Shown here: positions 45,741-54,263 of the stretch, in pieces
Layout: each line of letters begins with the position of its first letter
Numbering within the stretch: position 1 is the stretch's first letter
Assembly: GCF_030818955.1 (NCBI RefSeq)
Contig: NZ_JAUTBF010000001.1
Span: 3,596,001-3,660,000 of the forward strand
Direction of reading: 5' to 3'
DNA: 64,000 nt
Origin: Microbacterium trichothecenolyticum
GTDB taxonomy: Bacteria > Actinomycetota > Actinomycetes > Actinomycetales > Microbacteriaceae
Program-made: the position numbers and the translations under genes
The notes under the pieces: model-generated
What the model was told of the DNA's origin: nothing
The model's input: only the letters and a program-made list of their open reading frames with translations
Database searches by the model: none

Positions 45741-47357
45741 ATGGCGAGTGAGCGCGTGGCCCTGTACGCACGACAGAGCGTGCAGGAGGACCAGGGCATC
45801 ACACAACAGTTGGAGGCGATGCGAAAACGGGCCATTGCTGAGGACTGGATCGTCGCCGGTGAATACGTGGACAACTTCACATCGGCCACGAAGGCGAGGG
45901 GCGACGGGACCGACTGGGCGCGTATGCTCGCGGACGCGGACGCCGGGAAGATTGACACGATCGTCGCAGTGAAGTCCGCTCGCCTGCTGCGTCGTGTCGA
46001 AGATGCCCTCGAAGTCACTGCACCGCGTCGCGACGTCCGCGTCGTCACCTTCGATGGCATTGACACTGCGGGGCACTGGGGCAAAGTGATCCTGCTCATC
46101 ATGACCTCCATAGCCGAAGCCGAGATCGAGGAGAAGGAGGCTCGCGCACTACCGTTCCGTGCGGCTCGACGTGAGGCAGGGCACCCGACCCCGGGGCTGG
46201 TGCCCTACGGATACAACTGGGTGTCGAACAAGGACCGTGACGATCGCGGTACGCGATATCAGGTGGTCCCGCACGAAGCCCATGCACTCCTCTACATGTC
46301 CCGTGAGCTGCGGGCGGGCGCGAAGCTCGGAGAGATCGCCAAGGCGTTGAACGACGGCACTGCACACGATGAAGATGGTGATTCACTGTCCGAGCAAACG
46401 CGGCTCACACGTCCCATCCTTAACCGCGACGGCACGGTGAAGCGGCCGGGGGCGAAGTGGACCAGCACGACCGTGCGACGCATTCTCCTGTCCCCCTTCC
46501 CCGCCGCGCTCCTGCCACCTCCGATGCCGGACGGGATGCCCTATCGCGCCGACCGTTTCACCCTCTCGGAGTGCACCCCAGGCGCGTGGGACGCGATCTT
46601 GACGGAGGATGCCGTGGCCGCCGCGCGAGGTCGTCTATTGGACTCCTCCAGGCGCACGCACGACGGGAACACCCGCGCTAAGTGGCTGCTATCCGGACTC
46701 GGTGAATGCGGCCGGTGCGGCGGGGCGTTACGCAAGTGCCAGACGAAGACGACGGCGACGAGCGTGCGCGGGTACCGGTGCACAACGGGCTGTTTCCAGC
46801 GCCCCGCAGCCTTGATCGAAGAGTACGTCGAGAACGCGGCGGTGGAGGTGCTGAGTGCCCCCGGACTGCTCGCCTGGGTCGATGATAGGCGGCACGACAT
46901 CGGCGCGCTGAGAGCGCGACGTGACGCGATTGACGCAGACGAGAAGGAATGGTTCGCTCGAGTCCAGGCAGGCACGCTTCGACCCGAACAGTGGGACGTG
47001 CTGAGCACCAAATGGGCCGAGGAACGTACACAGCTCGACGGCGACATCGCCGAGGCCGTCAGCGTCGACCCGACGGCCGCGTTCGTCGGCGCCGAGGACG
47101 TGCGCGGGCTGTGGGAGCGAATGAGCACGGCCCGGCGCCGTGCGGTGCTCGGTGCTCTGCTCCTGGGTGTCCAGGTGCATCCTGTCGGCAAGGGGCGGCG
47201 GCTCACCTCGATCGAGGCGGTGGAGGGCACCGTGACCATCATGTGGAGGCGTGCGGAGAGGCGCGTGAAGATCGATGCGGAACGCACGGTCTCCTCGGTG
47301 CGCGGCCGGGTGCCGGATGATGCGCGAGACGCCGTTGGGCGGGCGCTAGATAGTTAG
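45741..47357 (+). CDS. Serine integrase of the 16.86-kb element
   Basis: A 538-residue large serine recombinase that inserts and removes the element at the pilin gene. The resolvase domain starts directly (RVALYARQSV, catalytic Ser13; conserved GKVILLIMTSIAEAE), the recombinase domain has GYNWV...R, and a zinc ribbon follows (CGRCGGALRKC...C-T-T-G-C, about residues 318-355), then a coiled coil (about 375-445) that controls directionality. It begins 23 bases from attL, transcribed inward, the usual place. The length is typical (about 450-550). A separate excision factor is needed for reversal; the small ORFs next door are candidates only by position. Confidence 0.95.
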   Translation: MASERVALYARQSVQEDQGITQQLEAMRKRAIAEDWIVAGEYVDNFTSATKARGDGTDWARMLADADAGKIDTIVAVKSARLLRRVEDALEVTAPRRDVRVVTFDGIDTAGHWGKVILLIMTSIAEAEIEEKEARALPFRAARREAGHPTPGLVPYGYNWVSNKDRDDRGTRYQVVPHEAHALLYMSRELRAGAKLGEIAKALNDGTAHDEDGDSLSEQTRLTRPILNRDGTVKRPGAKWTSTTVRRILLSPFPAALLPPPMPDGMPYRADRFTLSECTPGAWDAILTEDAVAAARGRLLDSSRRTHDGNTRAKWLLSGLGECGRCGGALRKCQTKTTATSVRGYRCTTGCFQRPAALIEEYVENAAVEVLSAPGLLAWVDDRRHDIGALRARRDAIDADEKEWFARVQAGTLRPEQWDVLSTKWAEERTQLDGDIAEAVSVDPTAAFVGAEDVRGLWERMSTARRRAVLGALLLGVQVHPVGKGRRLTSIEAVEGTVTIMWRRAERRVKIDAERTVSSVRGRVPDDARDAVGRALDS

Positions 47358-47367
47358 GGTGACGGGC

Positions 47368-47718
47368 ATGACGCTGAATACATCACGCCACGAGCTGGCG
47401 CGTCGGCATGTCGATCTCGAAGAGACCTTCACCGCTTTGCCAGTTCATCCCGGTCTGGTCAGCGACCTGCTAAAGCTGGCGGCTACAGTCGCTGCCGACC
47501 GCAACAATCGCAAGGCCGACGGCCTCCCACCTTGCGAAGACACCGAGACGCCAGCGGAGACAGAGGCCGCGGTGCCTTCCCGGATGCCGAAGGTGCCCAC
47601 GGTAAAGCCGGTCAAGCCAGTTCCGCCAGTGAAGCCCGTACCGCCGGTGAAGCCTGTTCGGCCCGTTAAGCCAATCCAGCCCCAAGAGCGATTCACTGTG
47701 CAGGAGAGGGCCGCGTGA
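47368..47718 (+). CDS. Small protein with Pro-Val-Lys repeats
   Basis: A 116-residue protein starting 10 bases after the integrase stop (ATG 47368 with TAGGGTG upstream; a GTG at 47359 is the alternative). The N-terminal 55 residues look helical (HELARRHVDLEETFTALPVH, LVSDLLKLAATVAADRNNR). The C-terminal half is a low-complexity repeat of PVKPV/PPVKPV units, about nine Lys/Arg-Pro steps, ending QERFTVQERAA. The family is not recognised. Position next to the integrase makes it a candidate recombination directionality factor, but the sequence does not show this. The 243 bp that follow (47719-47961) hold only overlapping short frames without support. Confidence 0.65.
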   Translation: MTLNTSRHELARRHVDLEETFTALPVHPGLVSDLLKLAATVAADRNNRKADGLPPCEDTETPAETEAAVPSRMPKVPTVKPVKPVPPVKPVPPVKPVRPVKPIQPQERFTVQERAA

Positions 47719-47961
47719 CAGCGCGCGTATCGAGTTACTCACATGGCCCACCTGGCCTGCACCTGGTGGCGTGCGCGAGGCGCTCCGGACGGTGGAGAGA
47801 CGCGCCGCATAGCCTCCGCGTGCTGTCCTGCACAGGCTCTTCGCGGTCCCTTCATTGCACCGAACGAGCGCAGGCGTGCCGCTTGCTCTTCGTGCGTTCG
47901 AGAAGCGAAGTTCGGCACACCTGCGGGAGCATCGCCTAGTCGATTCTGCACAACAGTGAAA

Positions 47962-48639
47962 CTAGGACCCAGTTCTTTGCGGCCCGCCCCGTTTCGCTAT
48001 CAGGTCGCGTACTCGCATGTCGAACCTCTCGTCGGCGTCTTGATGGCGCTCGATGTACACACCCTCGTCGTCTATGTATCTCGCCAGACCGTCTTCCACG
48101 AGATCATGATTTGAGGTGTGACGGAAGATCTGGACGCCACCCTCCATCGTGCCGTGTGTCTCTACAACATCCTCGCGAGCAACGTAATCGAACAGATGGG
48201 CCAGTCTCTCGAAGCCCATCCCGTATAAGTGCTTATGCCGGTCGTGGTCCGACACGAAAATCACGCCCGTTGTGGAATCCTCATCGGCGTGTATTTGAAA
48301 CACGAAGCTGTGGATAATTTGGTTACACAAGCGGCTGACACTCAGCTCGCCGTTCGCGGGCCTACCGATGTCGTAGAAGCGCTCAGGACTGAAGCGGTCG
48401 AGCACCATGGGCGTTCGACCGGTTATGGGGTACTGACGCACCTGGTAGCGCTTACCGGGTAGCCGGGACGATGACTTGCCAGAGTCGATGAGGCGTCGGA
48501 TGGAATAAGCGCCCATCATGATGTCGCGCTCAGCTAGGAAGTAGGTGCGGCTCGTCCAGCGCTTCTGGATGTTCCAACGCCTCAGGCGTATGGCAGACTT
48601 CCACAGCTCCGCTCGCCAAGGACCAGACTCATCAATCAC
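47962..48639 (-). CDS. Unknown protein, third gene of a three-gene module
   Basis: A 225-residue soluble protein with no recognised domain. It has many His/Asp residues (VSDHDRHKHLYGMGFERLAH; EGGVQIFRHTSNHDLVE) and a basic N-terminus (IRLRRWNIQKRW). Its ATG overlaps the stop of the 4-TM gene by 4 bp (48636-48639), so it is coupled to it and made with it. A signal, TM helix or nuclease motif was not found. It ends in a tail region RDLIAKRGGPQ. As part of a sensor-membrane effector cassette it could be a regulator, antidote or adaptor; this is inference only. Confidence 0.75.
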   Translation of the reverse strand: MIDESGPWRAELWKSAIRLRRWNIQKRWTSRTYFLAERDIMMGAYSIRRLIDSGKSSSRLPGKRYQVRQYPITGRTPMVLDRFSPERFYDIGRPANGELSVSRLCNQIIHSFVFQIHADEDSTTGVIFVSDHDRHKHLYGMGFERLAHLFDYVAREDVVETHGTMEGGVQIFRHTSNHDLVEDGLARYIDDEGVYIERHQDADERFDMRVRDLIAKRGGPQRTGS

Positions 48640-49280
48640 TCGCGGAAGAGCTTCCTCGATCGCCTCGTCGGCTCGATCAGAATGCCGCGCGGCGTGTTCT
48701 CCGAGGCCTGCGTGACGGGCGCCTCGCCGGACTGCGGAACACGCGCGTTGAAGTCTGCGGCGAACATGTCGACGTAGATGATGAACAACCGGCGGATGAC
48801 CGTGGCCAAGATCAGTCCGATGTGGACGGCGACCGCGAACAGAGCACCCACGACCCAGGGGGTCACATCGGGCGTTCGGAGGCCCGGCAGGCTACCAACG
48901 AGCGCGAGCATACCTGCGAAGACAATGCAGATGAGTGCGAGATAGAGGCAGGCGGCTGCGGCGGCGCCCACGTACCGCTGGAGATCGTTACGGAAGGCAA
49001 AGGTGGCCGACTCTGCGAGCTTCACCCGGAGATTCGTCAGGAAGACAAACGCGCCGAACATCGCTCCCACGAGGAGCGAGGACGCTGGCAAGGCCACAGA
49101 CACACCATTCTGGATGTCGAGGCCCCAGGAGACCCACAGGCCAAGGCCAACCCCAGCGACAATCGGTACGCCGAACTGCACCAGGGCGGCCGCGGCGGCA
49201 CGACCTCGGGACCGTTCCGGGTCAACGAAGTTGACCCGGAAAAGTGGTCGAAGATCGTACTTCTTCTGTGCCGTCATCAC
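48636..49280 (-). CDS. Four-TM membrane protein of a RexAB-like module
   Basis: A 214-residue protein with four clear TM helices: about 30-52 (ALVQFGVPIVAGVGLGLWV), 61-83 (ALPASSLLVGAMFGAFVFL), 104-130 (AAAAACLYLALICIVFAGML) and 140-165 (WVVGALFAVAVHIGLILATV), with cytoplasmic-type basic ends (KKYDLRPLFRVNF; RRSRKLFRE). It lies 2 bases after the stop of the 318-residue gene upstream and overlaps the next gene by 4 bp. The topology and gene order (soluble protein, then 4-TM protein) match lambda RexA-RexB and the RexAB-like pairs of mycobacteriophage prophages, where the membrane protein depolarises the cell. Sequence homology to RexB is not visible. Confidence 0.78.
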   Translation of the reverse strand: MMTAQKKYDLRPLFRVNFVDPERSRGRAAAAALVQFGVPIVAGVGLGLWVSWGLDIQNGVSVALPASSLLVGAMFGAFVFLTNLRVKLAESATFAFRNDLQRYVGAAAAACLYLALICIVFAGMLALVGSLPGLRTPDVTPWVVGALFAVAVHIGLILATVIRRLFIIYVDMFAADFNARVPQSGEAPVTQASENTPRGILIEPTRRSRKLFRE

Positions 49281-49282
49281 GC

Positions 49283-50239
49283 CTACGGAGTGAGCTTGTC
49301 CAATTTGGTGGGTAGCCAGTCACTCGGGAAATTCATCCCGATCTGACCCATTAGATACTCAACGTCCGACACTGCCGCTGCGGCCAGTTCCGCTGCTGTC
49401 GGCGGCGTCGTTCCGTCCAGGGGGTAGATGAAGTGCGGGAAGTCGTTGGAGATGGACAACGCCTTCTGTCGACCGTCCTGAACGTACAGGACACGATAGT
49501 CGTCGAAGTCGGAGTCGTTGAGGGACATCCCAAACGCTCCCGTGAGCGCCAGCTTCTTGTTGTTCAACACCTTGTCTCTCACCCGCTGGATCACAGTCTT
49601 CTTGGTGAGTGAGTCAGCCAGGGTCAGCGTCACTCGCGCACGGGAGACGTGTCCCGGCGTGCCAAACGTGGGGCGCGTACCATCGATACTCGACTGGATC
49701 AGCTCGACGTGGGTCACGTCGATGTTGGTCTGACCCAAGTAGGTCGCCCAGGCGGTGCGATCGGCCATATCGGTCGTCAGCTTCAGAACCAGACCCCGGT
49801 CTTTCCAGTGGTTCTCCAGCGCGCGCACGAACGGGAACGCGTTGTTTGACCGGCCCGCGGTTGCCGCCACGATGAAGCCGTGCTTGCCGTAGCTCGGGAC
49901 GATCAACAGCAGTGGCAGGTCGTCCAAGACAGCGTCACTCGCTCCGATAGGAGTGCCGTCAGCGTTCGTGTTGGTATCGCGCACGCGTCGGACACGACCG
50001 AATTGCCCATTACTAGCGTCCACCAGGAACGACCACTGCCCATGCTGCACGGCGTCTACGCCGAAGTACGTCAATCGATCGTCGTCGCGGGTGCTGGAGT
50101 CGATGAGTGCCTTTAGAGCGTCCCGGAAGAGGCCCTGCGCGCCGTCAGTGTGCAGCCCCACATTGTCGAAGTCGTACCGCTCACTGGGCGCTCTGCGCTT
50201 GCCCAATTCAACCTGAAAGATTCGGTACCCGTATGCCAC
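49283..50239 (-). CDS. Unknown soluble protein, first gene of a RexAB-like module
   Basis: About 318 residues when started at GTG 50239 (VAYGYRIFQV, with GGGGGG nearby as RBS); the frame is open to an ATG at 50359, which would leave only 38 bp to the divergent gene. The N-terminal part (YGYRIFQVELGKRR; YFGVDAVQHGQWSFLVD) and the centre (LPLLLIVPSYGKHGFIVAAT; HWKDRGLVLKLTTDMADRT) look like a mixed alpha/beta protein; the C-terminus ends MNFPSDWLPTKLDKL. No catalytic motif is obvious. As the leading soluble gene before a 4-TM protein in an integrated element it occupies the place of RexA, the sensor of phage DNA. Family unknown. Confidence 0.78.
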   Translation of the reverse strand: MAYGYRIFQVELGKRRAPSERYDFDNVGLHTDGAQGLFRDALKALIDSSTRDDDRLTYFGVDAVQHGQWSFLVDASNGQFGRVRRVRDTNTNADGTPIGASDAVLDDLPLLLIVPSYGKHGFIVAATAGRSNNAFPFVRALENHWKDRGLVLKLTTDMADRTAWATYLGQTNIDVTHVELIQSSIDGTRPTFGTPGHVSRARVTLTLADSLTKKTVIQRVRDKVLNNKKLALTGAFGMSLNDSDFDDYRVLYVQDGRQKALSISNDFPHFIYPLDGTTPPTAAELAAAAVSDVEYLMGQIGMNFPSDWLPTKLDKLTP

Positions 50240-50397
50240 GCTGCTGCCCCCCGGACTTGTTTCCAGAATCTTGGCACAGGCGATGACGCCTTGGGCATCA
50301 CCACTGCCCAGTCGCGGAAGCCTCGTCGGGTGGCGGCCGGTTAAGGGCATCGATCCCACCGGAGCATCCGAGACTCTTCTGCCGCTACGATTCGTCG

Positions 50398-51054
50398 ATG
50401 GACGCGGCTCGCATGCTAGACGAGTTGAGGACCCAGCACTGGACCAGCGCCATCGGCGACCCCGCGGAGATAGAGATCACTCTGGTCGTGCACGGGTTGG
50501 CCGCCGCACGGACACAGAGGGGGCATTTTCGCCAAGTCCTGCGACCTGCATCCGCGGGGGATGCCGCGCCGAACACAATGAGCGCCATTTTTGGCAACGG
50601 GGAGCAGCCGCTGCACACAGACGGGGCGCACTTGCAGCAGCCGCCCGACGTTATCCTTCTCGCGAGCGCGGAACCCAACCTCACGCCCACCCGTGTCTGG
50701 AGCGGCGCGCAGCAAGTGCCAGGAACCTCTGCGATCATCACGAATTCGCACCCAGAGTTCGCTCGCCATGGGTTGTTCGTCGTCCGTAACGGTCGCGATT
50801 CTTTCCTGTCCCCAGCGTTCGACTGGATGCGACTGCGGGTCGATCCCGCCTGTATGAGTCCCGCCGACGGATACGCGCGACAGGCCGCCGAGTATTTCCA
50901 GAATCTGCCCGCGTTCGAGTTTCACTGGGATGTTCCGCAGAAGGTGCTCCTCATCGACAACTTGTACGCGTTGCATGGTCGAACCGCCGTTTCGGCTGAG
51001 GATGCCGGTCGCGGTCTGGAACGCCGCTCGTACATCTGGGGGGCAGCCTCGTGA
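50398..51054 (+). CDS. Small TauD-like 2OG-Fe(II) dioxygenase
   Basis: A 218-residue protein with the iron-binding facial triad His73-x-Asp75 (LHTDGAHLQQPPD) and His193 (NLYALHGRTA), and a C-terminal Arg (Arg209/210 in ERRSYIW) where TauD/TfdA enzymes bind 2-oxoglutarate. It is shorter than typical TauD enzymes (about 280). The WSGAQQVPGTSAII region corresponds to the lid. It is divergent from the RexAB-like module and overlaps the downstream HEPN gene by 4 bp (51051-51054), so the two proteins are made together. The substrate is unknown; a modified nucleic acid, amino acid or small molecule is possible. Confidence 0.82.
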   Translation: MDAARMLDELRTQHWTSAIGDPAEIEITLVVHGLAAARTQRGHFRQVLRPASAGDAAPNTMSAIFGNGEQPLHTDGAHLQQPPDVILLASAEPNLTPTRVWSGAQQVPGTSAIITNSHPEFARHGLFVVRNGRDSFLSPAFDWMRLRVDPACMSPADGYARQAAEYFQNLPAFEFHWDVPQKVLLIDNLYALHGRTAVSAEDAGRGLERRSYIWGAAS

Positions 51055-51956
51055 GCCGCGTTCGCCCGTTCGACAGCGATGGTCTGTGGCTCAAAGCTCG
51101 GTTGTTCATCAACCGCGCCCTTGACGATTCGACTGCTTTCGAGGAGGCGGCGTTCTGGGCGTGTTGTTCGCTTGAGTTGCTCGGTAAAGCCGCACTGTCC
51201 CGCATCAACCCAGCTTTGATCGCCAACCCTATGGACGACGGTCGCAGCATACTGATCGCGAGCGGCGTCATCGAAGATTTCGACGGCTTCCTGTCAGTAC
51301 AGGCCAAGACCGTGTGGGCGCGCTGTTCTCGGTCGTTCCGGCAGTTCAATGCGGACGAGGCGAGGGAGATCTCGCTCGGCAGGAATGCCTACATTCACTC
51401 CGCTTCGATCGGCTTCGACGTACTCGGTCCAGCAGAGTGGTGGCCTCGCTTCTGGGCGCAGGCCAACGTGCTGATAGCTCACTGCGATTCGACCATCGAG
51501 GAATTTGTCGGACCGACTCGGGCGAAGACTGCCGAGAGCCACCTACAGACCAACCGCGCCAATCTCAGTCGCCGATTGGAGTCACAGTTGGACTCTGCTC
51601 GACTACGTCTTCGAATGCACGAGTCCGGCAACATGACCGGCCAGATGCGCCGGGAGTGGTCTCGTTTTTTCCTCGACTATCCCTCCTACACAGGCGAGGT
51701 GGACTGCCCCGCTTGCGGGAACGTTGCGAAGGTCGGAGGCGAGGAGGTGGAAGAGCGGAGGCTCGAACGCTTCGAATTCGACGATGTGGCCCTCACGCTG
51801 GTGGTCTGGACGGTCTACCTCGGCTGCGAGCACTGCCACCTAGAGCTGGTCGATGTTGACCTCCTAGACGCCGCAGGCATCCCGTCTGCGTTCGAAGTGG
51901 AAGGAAGCGGCGAGGACATCGCCGACCTCTATGACAGCGAGTACAACAACGAGTAA
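51051..51956 (+). CDS. HEPN-like protein with C-terminal zinc ribbon
   Basis: A 301-residue protein. An all-helical N-terminal half (about 10-150) carries R-N-A-Y-I-H (Arg111, His116), the Rx4-6H motif of HEPN RNases, in LGRNAYIHSASIGFD. The C-terminal half has a four-Cys zinc ribbon (Cys219, Cys222, Cys259, Cys262: CPACGN ... CEHC), which may bind nucleic acid. GTG start overlapping the dioxygenase stop. HEPN domains with this motif are RNase effectors in many toxin-antitoxin and anti-phage systems. The pairing with a 2OG dioxygenase is not one I can assign to a described system. Confidence 0.78.
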   Translation: MSRVRPFDSDGLWLKARLFINRALDDSTAFEEAAFWACCSLELLGKAALSRINPALIANPMDDGRSILIASGVIEDFDGFLSVQAKTVWARCSRSFRQFNADEAREISLGRNAYIHSASIGFDVLGPAEWWPRFWAQANVLIAHCDSTIEEFVGPTRAKTAESHLQTNRANLSRRLESQLDSARLRLRMHESGNMTGQMRREWSRFFLDYPSYTGEVDCPACGNVAKVGGEEVEERRLERFEFDDVALTLVVWTVYLGCEHCHLELVDVDLLDAAGIPSAFEVEGSGEDIADLYDSEYNNE

Positions 51957-52024
51957 GCAAAACCTAGACGCGCCGCCATCAACCTGTTGAGGCCAACTCA
52001 GTCGCCGATCCGTCTCGTCTTCGA

Positions 52025-52777
52025 CTACTCGTTGTCAGCGCGGCGAATCTCCCACTCAACGCCGAGTCGCTGCCGCGCCTTCTTCAGCTGGGTGCGATGC
52101 ATGGGCTTGTCCTGCGCATCGTCTGCCGCGATCTGCGAGAGCAAAAGCATGAGCGCCTGTACGCGGAGCCAGTCCTCCGCCCCGTCCCAGTCCCCGCGCC
52201 ACAGCAAGGAGACGCCGTAGGGGTTTTTCGCATCTTCCGGATCGGATCTGAGATAGACATCGGCCACGCTCGACGTGGCGTGCGAGTACAGGCTGAGGGT
52301 CCGGTACATGGCATAGATTTGCGCCCCGCCCGCAATCGCCCTGCACCTCTCTTCGAAGCTTCGGGTGTGCGTAACGGTTTGGGTGTTACGCGCCTCCTCC
52401 GCGTCGAGTTGATCGCGCAGTTCCGTCAGGTCCGCGAGACCCAGATTGGTTACCTCGGTGAACATCGTGCGACGGCTTTTGGTGTCGACCGCGCTCAATG
52501 CGGCTCCGCCGTCGTCCGTCAGGAGTAGCCATGCAGCGTTCATGGCGCACTCCATGGTTTGTCGAATCAGTGGCATTGCCTCAAGGTCGTGGCCAGCTTG
52601 ATGGAGAGCGAGAACGGCGCGCGAAAGTCGAGAGGCGTGATGAGCGAACGTCCACACTTGGACGGCATTGGAAGGTTGCATGCCGTCCTTGGGCGTGAAG
52701 GTGCGCGAACTGAGCTGCTCCCAGAGGGTGACCAGTCTCTGAGTTTCGACGGCGCCATCCGGCCACTTGTCGCTCAT
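52025..52777 (-). CDS. DUF5677-like helical protein
   Basis: A 250-residue mainly helical protein. ALHQAGHDLEAMPLIRQTME fits DUF5677 proteins (A-x2-L...G...A..L.R...E), followed by CAMNAAWLLLTDD and later MYRTLSLYSHAT, a Y-x5-S-x-H element that matches HEPN-related families where His is retained. It is convergent with the HEPN/zinc-ribbon gene (68 bp between stops). DUF5677 proteins are frequent in mobile islands of actinobacteria; function unknown. Start ATG 52777. Confidence 0.72.
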   Translation of the reverse strand: MSDKWPDGAVETQRLVTLWEQLSSRTFTPKDGMQPSNAVQVWTFAHHASRLSRAVLALHQAGHDLEAMPLIRQTMECAMNAAWLLLTDDGGAALSAVDTKSRRTMFTEVTNLGLADLTELRDQLDAEEARNTQTVTHTRSFEERCRAIAGGAQIYAMYRTLSLYSHATSSVADVYLRSDPEDAKNPYGVSLLWRGDWDGAEDWLRVQALMLLLSQIAADDAQDKPMHRTQLKKARQRLGVEWEIRRADNE

Positions 52778-52849
52778 GGCCCGAATCTATCTCGCGCGTC
52801 TGTTGTCGGCGCCTCGCACAGCTTCTCGAATCCGTCGCTCTCCGTGTTA

Positions 52850-53296
52850 TCAGCGATAGCCGATGCCGGAGCTGAGCGCAGCAGCGATTAGAGACAAGAC
52901 GATTCCAACGAACGTACCCACGATGGCGACGACAATCGCGACGACGCCCGGCCACTTGGCACGGCCTCGGAGGCAAGCTGCGATAACACCTAAGACGAGA
53001 GCGACCGCCAGGAGTGCGAATCCCATTACCGGGTAGGCGAACCCAACGAGGAACAGAGCGCGAGAGCAGGCCAAGCCGAAGCCAAGTACTGCCAGCGCTA
53101 TGGCGGCGAGTCCAAGGTAGTTGGGTTGAGACGCCTGCGGCCGGGGGCCAGAGTGTGCCCGCGCTGCCACACGAGGCGCAGCAACTATCCGTCGAGTGCG
53201 TGCAGTCCAAGACCGCCCGTTCCAGTACCGCACCACCCCCGGCATGGAGCGATCCGCGTACCAACCGGCTGGAGCCTGGGGCGCGTTTTCGGTCAT
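52850..53296 (-). CDS. DUF2510-domain membrane protein
   Basis: A 148-residue protein. DUF2510 is at residues 8-34 (PAGWYADRS..VVRYWNGRSWT), the short actinobacterial PxGWYxDP...RYWDGxxWT module. About three TM helices follow (62-85, 88-110, 118-142). Such proteins are often near DUF4190-type or phage-related genes; their role is not known. It ends 72 bp upstream of the DUF5677-like gene on the same strand. Confidence 0.78.
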   Translation of the reverse strand: MTENAPQAPAGWYADRSMPGVVRYWNGRSWTARTRRIVAAPRVAARAHSGPRPQASQPNYLGLAAIALAVLGFGLACSRALFLVGFAYPVMGFALLAVALVLGVIAACLRGRAKWPGVVAIVVAIVGTFVGIVLSLIAAALSSGIGYR

Positions 53297-53479
53297 GGTT
53301 TCCTCATCTTCTGTGGCACTGATCGATCATCTGGGTGTCTTGCAGCATCCGGGCGTGCCAACTGCCGCTCGTGCTCCAGAGCTGAGCGCAGACGTGGCAC
53401 CCTGTTGGCGCCGCTGACATTCCTAGTTGTGCTGTAATTACATAACATAGCTCGACCCCATCCCGGGTTGCGTTGTCGA

Positions 53480-53761
53480 GTGCCCGAAGGACCGATCCCT
53501 GACCCAAACTTTGACGCTCTCCGACTACACCTCGCTCAGCTTCGTGCGGAGCGCGGCTGGTCGTTCGACGAGCTTGCCGCTCGGGCTGGGATCGGTCGGG
53601 CGACGCTGGTGACGCTGGAATCAGGTAAGGCACGGGCGACTACCGCCGGCCCTGCATCGCAAGGGACCTTGGCGACTTGGTGGAAGATCGCCACGGCGCT
53701 CGGGGTGAGTCTCGAAGAACTGACACGTCCCCTGTATGAGGGCACCGGTCTCGACGTCTAG
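53480..53761 (+). CDS. XRE-family helix-turn-helix regulator
   Basis: A 93-residue DNA-binding protein. The helix-turn-helix is LRAERGWSFDELAARAGIGR followed by ATLVTLESGKARATTAGPAS at about residues 22-60, with LATWWKIATALGVSLEELTRP completing the domain. The start is taken as GTG 53480; a TTG at 53468 is also in frame. The upstream AT-rich stretch (TGTAATTACATAACATAG, 53434-53451) is a likely promoter. It is the only repressor-type protein in the element and may set its dormant state or control the neighbouring cargo. Confidence 0.82.
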   Translation: MPEGPIPDPNFDALRLHLAQLRAERGWSFDELAARAGIGRATLVTLESGKARATTAGPASQGTLATWWKIATALGVSLEELTRPLYEGTGLDV

Positions 53762-53839
53762 AAGGACGGTGTCGGACGCCCTTGTAAGCACGCTGGCTAC
53801 CCATGCCAGGCTCAGGGTGAGAGCGACCGCAGGAAGCGC

Positions 53840-54049
53840 GTGCCGTGGATCATAATTATCGTGTTGGGTGTCCTGAGCCTCATTGCCGCCGTGGTCAGGG
53901 TCGCGATGATTATCAGCGAGGGGCGCATTGACGGTGGAACCATCGTCGGCGCGTTCGGATCACTAATTGGGGGTATCGCGTGCACCTCATTCGGGTGGAC
54001 GACGCTTAGTCGGTCACGCAATCCCATTGAGGGCAACGATGAGCGGTAG
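53840..54049 (+). CDS. Small two-TM membrane protein
   Basis: A 69-residue protein, GTG start at 53840, with two hydrophobic helices (residues 3-25 IIIIVLGVLSLIAAVVRVAM and 33-55 GTIVGAFGSLIGGIACTSFG) and a charged C-terminus. It overlaps the next small gene by 11 bp. Not recognised; such proteins occur as toxins, holin-like proteins or immunity proteins, and nothing here decides. Confidence 0.5.
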   Translation: MPWIIIIVLGVLSLIAAVVRVAMIISEGRIDGGTIVGAFGSLIGGIACTSFGWTTLSRSRNPIEGNDER

Positions 54050-54224
54050 AACGTGGGCGGGGGTGATCTGCGTTGCGGTGATCCTGCCCTTCGCCGTGGC
54101 CATGACGGTGCACGACTTCTCGGTCGGACAGTTCCCCGCCCGTCCGGTCGCGATCATCGTGCTGGTCATCGTGGGGGTCGTGCTGTGGCTGCGTCGTAAC
54201 ACGCGCGACGACAAAGACGCCTAA
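54039..54224 (+). CDS. Small two-TM membrane protein
   Basis: A 61-residue protein (ATG 54039) with helices at about 5-23 (TWAGVICVAVILPFAVAM) and 35-51 (PVAIIVLVIVGVVLWL), and a basic/acidic tail RRNTRDDKDA. It is translationally coupled to the preceding small membrane gene. Not recognised. Confidence 0.5.
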   Translation: MSGRTWAGVICVAVILPFAVAMTVHDFSVGQFPARPVAIIVLVIVGVVLWLRRNTRDDKDA

Positions 54225-54263
54225 GCCGTCAGGCGGTAAGCGCTCTCATGGCACGACGGGGTT

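Noticed and set aside
47715..48114. Short plus-strand frames after the PVKPV protein
   Set aside because: They overlap a better-supported minus-strand gene, have Cys/Arg-rich random composition and no credible ribosome binding site.
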